DNA of 64,000 nucleotides from Chaetomidium leptoderma (lineage: Eukaryota; Ascomycota; Sordariomycetes; Sordariales; Chaetomiaceae). Below the pieces are notes generated by a model that saw only the letters and a program-made list of their open reading frames with translations, did not search any database and had not been told where the DNA came from. The stretch is from positions 1 to 64,000 of the forward strand of contig MU856910.1 in the NCBI GenBank assembly GCA_033296705.1. Direction: 5' to 3'. Below are positions 56,441 through 64,000 of this stretch, in pieces. The first letter of the stretch is position 1. The number at the start of each line of letters is the position of its first letter. The translations under genes were made by a program, and so were the position numbers.

Positions 56441-57541
56441 TTAATTACTGACCTCCCGCAGAATGTCTTCCACGTGTGCAAACGAGAGCTCCTCCAGCGT
56501 TTCCTTCCACAGCTGCTCCGACACCTTCTCTCCGTCTTTCGTGTAGATCATCGGGGCCATGCTACATTGGTCAGGTCAGCAGGACTCTTGTTGAAAGGAA
56601 AAGAAAACCACTTACGGCACGACCTTCTGGAACGACGAGAACTGCCCATGGACGTCCTCTCCATGGTTGACGGCAGCATCCGTCATCATGCGGGCGCCCA
56701 CGGCCGCCGTGTTGGCGATCCGCTTCATAACCGTTTTGATGACGGCCCCGGCAGTCGTCTTGTCCAGGTCGCGGTTGAACTCGGAGTCGTGGACGGATCC
56801 CGGCGAGGCGCCGTTGATGACGGCCACGCGTCCGGGGGCCACGAGCTTGGAAAGACGGTGCATGAACAGCTGGCCGAGCAGCTTCGACACAAACATCCTG
56901 TCCACCGTGTCCACGCCGTCCTCCTTCTTGTCCAGGGCCGCGAGGATGGGCGTCTCGGCGCCCAGATTGAATTTCGCCCAGGCCGCGCCCTCGGACAAGG
57001 TGAAGGTGATTCTGCTCGGTGCGGGCTGGTTGGCGCGGACGGCCTTGGCGACGGGCAGGAGCAGGATGGCCAGGAGGGCCGTCGACAGGTAGTTCACCTG
57101 GATCGTCTCATCGTGGCCCGTCTTGTCGTTGAAGATGCGCTTGGCGGGGCAGATGCCGGCGTTGAGCAAGGCAATGTCCAGGCGGTTGAGAGTCTTTGCT
57201 CGCTCGGCAAAGGCCACGACCGAGGCGTAGTCGCGCAGGTCGAGATGCCAGACCTCGATGACGCGGGGAGTGGATGGGTCGTCGTCGGGGGCCGAGGAGA
57301 GCTTGGCAGCGGCCGCCTTGCCTTTGGCTTCGTCGCGCACGGCGAGGATGAGCCTGCTTAGACCCAGGTCGACCAGCTGGCGAGCCGTTTCAAAGCCGAC
57401 GCCCGTGTTGGACCCTGTGACGATGGCCGTCTTGCCCGAGAGGCTCGTGTTTTTGACGACAAAGGGCTTGTACGTGATTTGGCGATACAGAAAGCGAGGG
57501 ACGCTCGCCTGCTTCTCGGGGGTGGTCTCGAGCGTGGCCAT
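56441..57541 (-). CDS. Short-chain dehydrogenase-like protein with Met at the catalytic Tyr position
   Basis: Two exons on the minus strand, 56616-57541 and 56441-56561, give 348 residues from the ATG encoding MATLETTPEK. The Rossmann nucleotide loop is TGSNTGVG (42-49), the NAG motif is at 127-129, and the structural Asn is in VNYLSTALL (Asn150). A Ser (Ser183, TFTLSEGAAWA) is in place, but the YxxxK motif reads M-F-V-S-K (216-220), so the catalytic Tyr is Met while Lys220 is kept. The domain order is that of retinol-dehydrogenase-like fungal SDRs. Either the enzyme reduces or oxidises by an altered mechanism, or it has become a non-redox binding or isomerase-type protein. The second exon adds MIYTKDGEKVSEQLWKETLE, the family's C-terminal block, so the gene is not truncated. 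It is convergent with the cupin gene and divergent from the second FAD oxidase gene. Confidence 0.88.
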
Positions 57542-58172
57542 GGTTGCAGTGGAGTCTGGAGACTGGAAGTCGAGACTCGAGAGCAAGAGGCGCGGCCGCG
57601 GAATAGCGACCAAATTGTTCGATGGATGCAACAGCAAAATTCCTTCTTACCTCGCAAGTTCCGTTTCAATCAGCGACTCAAATGGATGATGGACTACGGC
57701 CCGCGTTCGTCACACACGGCACCTCAGTGATCAATCACGACGAAATACGCCGACCGTTGGTAAAGGAAGGTGGTGTTTGGGGGCCCGGGGCGCAGCTCGG
57801 AAAAGCCGGCGGGTGATCCCTTGCAATGTATGTACGTACCTGTAATTAGCATCGGCATATTACCCACGCCTATCACAAAGACGCGGACAGTATGCCGTGT
57901 AAACGGTGTAAACGGTACATGTAGCACGGTAGCACCAACCTGAGATATCGGTTGGACAAACGCGCCACGAATAGACCTATTATATTAGCGATTGGCTGTT
58001 GCAAATCGAACGAGAACTCCAACCGCCCCGGAGCAATGCCGCAAGGTGCCATCTGCGTGGTCGACTGACCCAGGCTGAGCGCACATATCATGATTGTAAT
58101 CGAGACTGCTCCCAGTACGATGCACGGCTTACACGGCCCTCATTCTGTTCCTCACCTGGCTTTCGTGAAACC
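57542..58172. promoter_or_regulatory. Divergent promoter, SDR and second FAD oxidase genes
   Basis: About 630 bases between divergent starts. A GTATGTACGTAC word lies near 57827 and a GTAAACGGTGTAAACGG direct repeat near 57898-57914. No gene seen. Confidence 0.45.
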
Positions 58173-59968
58173 ATGAGGCCATACTTTCTGCTGGGGCTGG
58201 GAGCAGTCCCCATCCTTGGGGCCATTGCCATCTCCATCTCTCAGCAACAGGACCGCTTCATCCTTTTTGGCAAGAGTCTCGGCTTGGCCGCACATGAGAT
58301 GCGGTCCCTCGCAACCAGATATGCCCTCGCCACAACTCCGGCCGAGATTGTCGAGGTGGCCTGCCTGACGGCGCTTTCTTCCCTGGGTGACGCCCAAGTG
58401 GACACACTGCCTCTCAACAACGCCATAGTCCAAGAGAACTGGTAACCTGCTGTCCTCCCGCTCTCGCCGGCACTACCCTAAATTGTGTTTGTTTGCAGGA
58501 GCCAGGCCTGTTGGACTGAGCCGCACTGCATCGTCCAGCCGCGGCACGCCGACGACGTTTCCACGGCGCTCAAGATCATCGCCCACTTCCAAGTCCGCTT
58601 TGCTGTGAGGAGCGGCGGGCACTCGCCGAATCCGACGTGGTCCAGTGTCGGTAGCAACGGAATCCTCCTGGATCTCCGAAGACTTGACTCGATCGCCGTG
58701 TCCAGCGATGGCAGTGTTGCGAGTGTTGGTTCCGGCGCCCGATGGGGCGACGTGTACGCGGCACTGGACAGCCACGACGCCGCCGTTATTGGTGCTAGAC
58801 TTCCCACCATTGGCGTGGGGGGGTCTATTCTTGGTGGTGTGTCCCTTCGTGCTTGCTTCCAGTTGAACGGGAACTAATCCACGCAAAAAGGGGGTTACCA
58901 TCATCTGTCCAACGAGTTCGGTCTGGCGGCGGACAATGCCAAGAACTTCGAGGTGGCTTCTTTTCCTCGGGCCCCTGAGTGGTTTCGCCGTGTTGACGGA
59001 TGCAGGTCGTTCTGTCCAACGGCTCCCTCGTCAACGCAAACTCGGGCGAACACAGCGACCTGTTCTGGGCTCTCAAAGGGGGCGGCCCCAACTTTGGCGT
59101 CGTGACGCGGTACGACCTGTACACGGTCCCCGTCCACGACGCCTGGGTGCAGATGACCGTTTACGCGCCCGACGACGCTCCTCGCTTGCTCTCTGCGTTT
59201 GACGAGTGGCAGAGAAGCCAAGCGGCGGATAGCAAGTCCAATGCAGATCTCATCATCTCCCTCGACTTCGTGGTGCTCATCTTGGTTTGCTCGGAACCTC
59301 GAGCGCAACCACCAGCCGTCTTTCAGCCCTTCTCCGCCGTCACGCCGTTCCAACTGGCCATTCCACCCACGAATCTGACCTTGCACCAAATCATGACGAT
59401 TCTGGGGAGTACTGCGTCCGGTACTCCTGCGAGGCACGACTACAGAGGCCACAGTTCACGCATCGACACAAACCTGACACAACAAGTCTACAGCTTTTGG
59501 AGGGAAAAGGCCCTGCAAGTCAGACAAGCCACGGGCGCCAGCCAGACTTTTGTGGTCCAGCATGTCAGCCAGCATCTGATTGACCAGGCCTCCAAGAACG
59601 GAGGCAATGCGCTGGCCCTAGCCCGGGGGCCTCAACAATGTAAGTTCCCTCATTAGACCGCAACAGGGTCTTGAAGCTAATACTAGCATCAAGGGTGGAC
59701 CACAACAATAGACTGGGAACGTGCAGAGGATGATGATCTGGTCCGGTCCGTGTCCATTGAGATAACTCGGAAATGGGAGCGACTGGCAAGGGAGCGCGGC
59801 CTGCATCTGCCATTCGTTTTCATGAATGACGCCTCGCGAGACCAGAGCCCGCTGGCCTCGTATGGATTGCGAAACTTGCAGAGACTGAAACAAGTGTCGA
59901 AACTATATGACCCGAGTCAGATGTTCCAGATGCTGCAGAACGGGGGGTTCTTGTTATCCAAGTCATGA
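58173..59968 (+). CDS. Berberine-bridge-type FAD-linked oxidase, secretory
   Basis: Five exons, 58173-58441, 58499-58836, 58891-58952, 59006-59639 and 59694-59968, encode 525 residues; all introns are GT-AG and 50-60 nt. An N-terminal hydrophobic stretch (about 4-22) looks like a signal peptide. FAD-binding features: FAVRSGGHSPNPT with His131 as the likely covalent ligand, GSGARWGDVYAAL, IGVGGSILGGGYHHLSNEFG, DLFWALKGGGPNFGVVTRY. The position that would carry a second covalent Cys reads differently, so single attachment is expected. The BBE block WWTTTIDWERAEDDD and FVFMNDASRDQSPLASYG closes the protein. It has three more introns and lower similarity than expected for a recent copy of the other FAD oxidase in this cluster, so the two are probably independent recruits with different steps. 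Confidence 0.92.
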
Positions 59969-60257
59969 AGCGTTTCTATAGTTATTTCAACTATAATTGT
60001 ATTATAAACATCTAAATCAGATTGGAACTACCCCTCATAATTACCTACCTTCGAGTAAATCTTCCACTTAGGGGTCCTACTGAGGTATCTACGAACTTAA
60101 CTACTATTACCCTTGCTACTAGTATATGGTAATATCTACCCGGCCCTGAGTTTGATACTATGGCTATATAGAATACATTTAAGTATACAAGGAGTAGATT
60201 GGTATATAGCCTTGCTAATAGCTTATAAACGTATCTTGAATTAGGGTTAGCTACTGA
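59969..60257. other. AT-rich, TA-dinucleotide-rich stretch with RIP-like look
   Basis: Immediately downstream of the second FAD oxidase the base composition shifts to strongly AT-rich with many TA steps (CTATAG, TATTATA, TATATGG, TATATAG). This differs sharply from the surrounding GC-rich DNA and fits repeat-induced point mutation of an old repeat. No source element can be named. Confidence 0.55.
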
Positions 60258-61020
60258 CGTACTCGACTAGAAAACGGCCTAAAGCTTGGAGATGACATCT
60301 GGTCCAAGTTTGCGTTCATAGTCAACTACCTCGGCGGCAGCCTCAACGACACGGACGTCCTTACCAACGGGGCGGTGCGAGGTCCTCTTGGTTCGATGCA
60401 AGTCACTCCCGTCCTTACCGACTCGAGAGGAAAGAAACTAAAATTAGAAACGTTCCAGATTTATGACAACGCCCTCCACTTCGGCGCCACCGAATGGCGA
60501 ACCATCAACGGCGGCTTAAACCGGCTCCCCCTATCCTTCCACACCCTAGTCAACAAAGACACTCACATGAACCGCAAGATCGAGCGAATCCAGTACACGC
60601 AGGCGAGCAAGAACGAATCTAACAAGTCCCCCAGAGTACAACTCCACTGGCGCGACACCTCGACCCCCCAAAAGAACCCCCAACTCCCCACCTCCACCTA
60701 CGCCACGTCCTGCAAGGTGGCACTCGAATACAACGCCCGTTTCTAGGAGCACTACCAGTCCAACCCCATCCTCTGCGGCGGCTGTCCGACCTCGACCGAC
60801 ATTCCGGGCATCGGGGTATCAAGATTGCTGATAATAAGGGGTTGTTTATTAGTTGCTCTTTATCGGCGAGCATAATTACCAGCTACACTCACGGCTGGAT
60901 CGCCGCGGCCTTGACGTCGGGGATCAGGGGTTCGGTGCAGTTGTTGCTCGCTGAGTCCGTGTCATAATACTCGGCTCGCCAGCCACTTCACTGACAACTG
61001 GTTCCAGAACTCGGCCTGGT
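60258..61020 (+). pseudogene. Broken protein-gene relic
   Basis: A frame without its own start ATG is open from about 60258 to a TAG at 60744-60746 and encodes about 160 residues with gene-like composition (LGDDIWSKFAFIVNYLGG, LKLETFQIYDNALHFGATEW, LNRLPLSFHTL, VALEYNARF). The same frame continues past the TAG with EHYQSNPILCGGCPTSTD, so the TAG looks like a C-to-T change of a Gln codon. Further out, THGWIAAALTSGIRGSVQLL and HFTDNWFQN are recognisable only in shifted frames. The picture is a 3' gene fragment decayed by point changes and small indels next to a RIP-like stretch. The family is not recognised. Confidence 0.55.
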
Positions 61021-61764
61021 CGACGAGGTCAAGGAGGCGGTGAATAAATGAATGGCACGAGGGTTCCATATCTGCAGCTCACCCCAATTGTTACGCTAAT
61101 ACGCTTTTCGGGGGTCACAGGCCACGTTCTCTTTGGAGAACAATAGCATCAACACTACTCCATTCAAGGTCCTCTACCAACTACTCCGTCCGTATCTCGA
61201 TGGGTTCAGACATATCACCATGACCACGCTCTTTGCTAGTGTCTCCGTAGCAGCCCAGACTACGGAGATTGTGTCGTCGAGGTAAATACCTACCTAGTCA
61301 AGGCAAGGGAGATGAACACTGGCCAAGATGACTCTTTTGAAGAACCAAGGCATCGCGATCGCGCTATTTGCACGTTGACGGAGCATCGCGATCCGGGAGA
61401 TCTGCTCCACACAATTTTATCCGGCCACCAAGGGGGAGCGCAAGGTTCCCTGAAACGAGACTCTGAGCCAATCGCAGAAACGGCGGGAGAGATCTGCAGA
61501 TCGGAATCTGGGGCCCCGCGCCGTGTGGAAGATGTCATCCCGGAAGTTTGAATTCGCATCTATTTAGATTGACAATGGCCCACTTCGGCCGGCATCTTGA
61601 CCTGGGAATCCCGACTTCGTATGGCGTACTATATCGAGCGAGCTCCGGGAGGTCCACTGCGGGTCAAGTACATGCACTCTTGAAGGCCTTATTAAAGGTC
61701 AAGACAAGCCCCTGACCCGGAGGCTTTGTCGACAAGAAAATCCCAACTCACCACCGCAACTACG
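61021..61764. other. Intergenic region after the relic
   Basis: About 740 bases. The part up to 61290 may hold more of the decayed gene (ENNSINTTPFKVLYQLLRPY is readable in one frame). From there to 61764 it is the promoter side of the secreted-protein gene. Confidence 0.4.
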
Positions 61765-62388
61765 ATGAAGTTAGTATTGTTCGCAGCCCTCTTCGGCACG
61801 GCGCTGTCGGCGCCCAGCTGTCCCGCCGTGGTCCCCCGGGCCGCGTCGGTGCCGTCGCCGACAACGCTCCAGAACGGGGCATACTGGATCCGCGCCGTCG
61901 TGGCGCCCAACTACCACAAGTACCTCCAGACGATACCCGCCAACGTGGCCGGGAAGGCCGTCATCCAGTCGCACACCACGGCCGGGCAGTTCAACATTGT
62001 GGACGGACAGCTCGTCAACCTGGTGTCGGACCCGCCGCTGTACATGTCGGTGGAGGAGCCGGCCGACAAGGCGAACCCGCCGCGCACGCTGGCGACCAGC
62101 TTCAAGGAGACCAGGAGCACGTTTGGCACGTTTGCCTGGCAGGGAGACGCGCTGACGTGGTCGGCGCCGGACGTCAAGCGGCAGAACGTGGGGGCGTGGC
62201 TGGTGTGCGCAAACCAGGAGCTGTTTATCAACACGGGCGCGTACGCCTACCAGACGCCTGCGGGATGTGCGGATCAGACGGTGAGTTGGTTGCTTGCTGC
62301 GTGTTTGTCCCGCTCGAATGTGTATTATGTCGACTGACATGGCTGCCAATAGATACACTTTTACAACGACAAGACGGCGAACAACTAA
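61765..62388 (+). CDS. Small secreted protein of unknown function
   Basis: Exons 61765-62280 and 62353-62388 encode 183 residues; the 72-nt intron has a GTGAGT donor and CAATAG acceptor, and the last exon adds only IHFYNDKTANN. The N-terminus MKLVLFAALFGTALSAPS is a clear signal peptide with cleavage likely after the Ala-x-Ala-like end. The mature part has three Cys (SCPAVV, LVCANQ, AGCADQ), a YWIRAVVAPNYHKYLQT stretch, and repeated beta-strand-like segments (GQFNIVDGQLVNLV, PLYMSVEEPAD). I do not recognise the fold; fungal wall-associated or IgE-binding-type secreted proteins look broadly alike. It lies between the gene relic and a GH76 gene. Confidence 0.8.
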
Positions 62389-63557
62389 AGTGGATGGGGT
62401 TTATCCATAACTAGTTATTAGGAATAAACCATGACTTGGCGTAAAGTCTCGGCTTGCAATTCCCGCTCTCGGGCTTTCTGCTCAGTTGATGCAATTGTGA
62501 TTGTTTTTGTTGTCGCCGGGATTGACGGGGACTACTAGTACCAATGGTGAAGGCCGCTTTCGCTGGCTCTGTTTGAATGACGTCGTCCGATCGCGTTGCT
62601 GTTGGCTGTTGCTGGGTCGCGGGACCGATCGCCTGTCGTTGAATATTTTTGCCCCAGGGCCCAGACCCCAGAATGGAATGGCTGCATGGGTGCTCAACAG
62701 GGGGTTTCCTCCCACTCCAAGCCCTTTTCCCCCAGTCCCATTTTTGGTGGGGCTCGGAACCTCTGATTTCCTGCATCCGCCTCATCCGCCCACAACGCTT
62801 CCCCCTTGCAATTAAATTTAATACCGACACGAACGAGCTCCATGGAAGTCCACACAGTCGACGCGGTTCATCCGATTCCGGCCCCGACTCCGTCGAACCC
62901 TCTGCCGAACGTGCAGTCCCGAGACGCAGGAGGACACTGCCCCGCCGAATCGTCCAAACTGCCCGCCGTCCGATTTGCGATGAGCGGCGATTGACAAAAT
63001 TCAATGCCTGCCAATGCATTCCTTGTTGCCCAGACCGGCCAAGCACGATCAACGTCTGCGAGTTACGCGGAGCATGGGTCATTTCCCCTTTGTCGTGCCA
63101 AGACGACTGCTCAGACGAGCCGCCGGCCAGTCACATCGTCGCAGTGGACCGCCAAACCACCGCCGAGAACTGCACCGCCCGCCCATGCCGAGAAAGCCAA
63201 GCGCGTACCGAGAATACCAAGAGTCCAAGAACGACAAGGAGGCGGCCCCTTTCGCGTCATGCCCCTACCACCACTCCACCCGCCTTCCGAAACCATGGTT
63301 CCTCTCCTCTCTTGACAACGTCCTGGTCATTGTCGTCGTCGATGGCGCTGGCGATCATCACACTCGTTTAAACCCAACGCTCGCTCACTAGCCCTTCGTA
63401 AACGCCATTTTCGTGCCCAAAGCGGCCTCCTCCTCTTCGCGACTCCTTTTCGGCCTTTTCAACCCGATTCTGTGTCATTCGTCCCGCCCATTTCCCGCCA
63501 ATTCGCTGTTCCCGAGAGAGCATTGACACCACCGAGGGGAAAAAAACCCGAAAAAAG
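62389..63557. promoter_or_regulatory. Upstream region of the GH76 gene
   Basis: About 1.17 kb between the secreted-protein gene and the GH76 start. The right half is rich in CCG/CGA words with overlapping frames on both strands that show no domains. It probably carries the promoter and a long leader. Confidence 0.4.
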
Positions 63558-64000
63558 ATGGCGCCATCATCGCCCTCCAAACGCTCCGTGCGATGGCTGG
63601 CAGCGCTCCTCGCAACGAGCGGCTTGCTCCCCGGGGCGCACGCGCAATATTACAACATTGACACGCCAGGTAAATGAAACGCTGGGTGGGTGGGCTTCCG
63701 GAGCGCGCCGGGCTGACTGGCAACTACAGACCAGATCCGTGAATCCGCACGTGGGCTCGCCTACGATATGATGCTCTTTTACCAAGGAAACAAAAGCGGT
63801 GAGATCCCGGGCATTCTACCAGGCCCGCCGACAGAACACAAGGGCGACTATTACTGGTGGGAAGGAGGAGCTATGATGGGCACATTTGTCGACTACTGGT
63901 TTTTGACGGGCGACACGAGCTACAACAAGGTCATCGAGGAAGGGATGATACACCAGGTCGGACCGAACGCAGACTACATGCCGCCCAACCACACGGCGTC
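63558..64000 (+). CDS. GH76 family protein (Dfg5/Dcw1-type), 5' part only
   Basis: The gene runs off the window edge. Exons so far are 63558-63669 and 63730-64000 (continuing); the 60-nt intron has a GTAAAT donor, CTGAC branch and ACTACAG acceptor and splits an Asp codon. The protein starts with a basic N-terminus and signal peptide (RWLAALLATSGLLPGAHA), then YYNIDTPDQIRESARGLAYD and the family block DYYWWEGGAMMGTFVDYW and TGDTSYNKVI. This is the start of the GH76 alpha-1,6-mannanase/transglycosidase fold of Dfg5/Dcw1, which cross-links GPI-linked mannoproteins to wall glucan. The catalytic Asp pair and a possible GPI signal would lie beyond the window. Confidence 0.93.

Noticed and set aside
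62649..63391. Overlapping 100-240-codon frames upstream of the GH76 gene
   Set aside because: Several frames of both strands are open at once, with low-complexity Pro/Arg/Ser text, which marks GC-rich non-coding DNA and not genes.
1..64000. CRISPR arrays, rRNA genes and intact transposons
   Set aside because: No regularly spaced repeats, rRNA-like conserved stretches, transposase or reverse transcriptase frames were seen, and the window is eukaryotic nuclear DNA.

Overview
The window is nuclear DNA of a filamentous ascomycete, most likely a sordariomycete. The genes carry short (about 50-80 nt) spliceosomal introns with CTRAY-like branch sites. Start contexts such as CACCATGG occur, gene families are fungal (YMR-31, ENA-type sodium pumps, fungal rhodopsin-like membrane proteins, CVNH-LysM), and one AT-rich stretch looks RIP-decayed. 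No rRNA gene, CRISPR array or intact transposon was seen. Exon joins were worked out by hand from splice signals, reading phase and family motifs, without transcript data.

Left part (1-24 kb), scattered conserved genes in wide intergenic DNA: an SRPK-like kinase (493-1939), a Ser/Pro-rich fungal protein of unknown function (7392-9083), a four-exon MARVEL-like membrane protein (12101-12953), the small mitochondrial protein YMR-31/Kgd4 (15960-16439, minus), a cytochrome c/c1 heme lyase (18700-19659), a RUS/DUF647 protein (20078-21613, minus) and mevalonate diphosphate decarboxylase (22187-23437, minus).

Middle (27-45 kb), ion, transport and surface genes: an ENA-type P-type ATPase (27025-30475) converges on an Na,K-ATPase-like P-type ATPase (31746-35069, minus). 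These are followed by an OPT oligopeptide transporter, a hemerythrin-domain protein, a CVNH protein split by a LysM domain, and a GH93/sialidase-like beta-propeller protein.

Right part (45-60 kb), a probable biosynthetic gene cluster: a polytopic membrane protein, two berberine-bridge-type FAD oxidases, a rhodopsin-like 7-TM protein, a cytochrome P450, a UbiA-type prenyltransferase, a cupin-fold protein and an SDR that lacks the catalytic tyrosine. Three divergent pairs (FAD oxidase/rhodopsin-like, P450/UbiA, SDR/FAD oxidase) suggest shared promoters. No PKS, NRPS, classical terpene synthase or transcription factor is present. The inferred logic is prenylation of a small aromatic acceptor followed by oxidative tailoring and possibly BBE-type oxidative cyclisation; it is the best candidate for an undescribed system. 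The block ends at an AT-rich, RIP-like stretch and a broken gene relic (60-61 kb). Beyond that lie a small secreted protein and the start of a GH76 mannanase-type gene (63558 to the window edge).
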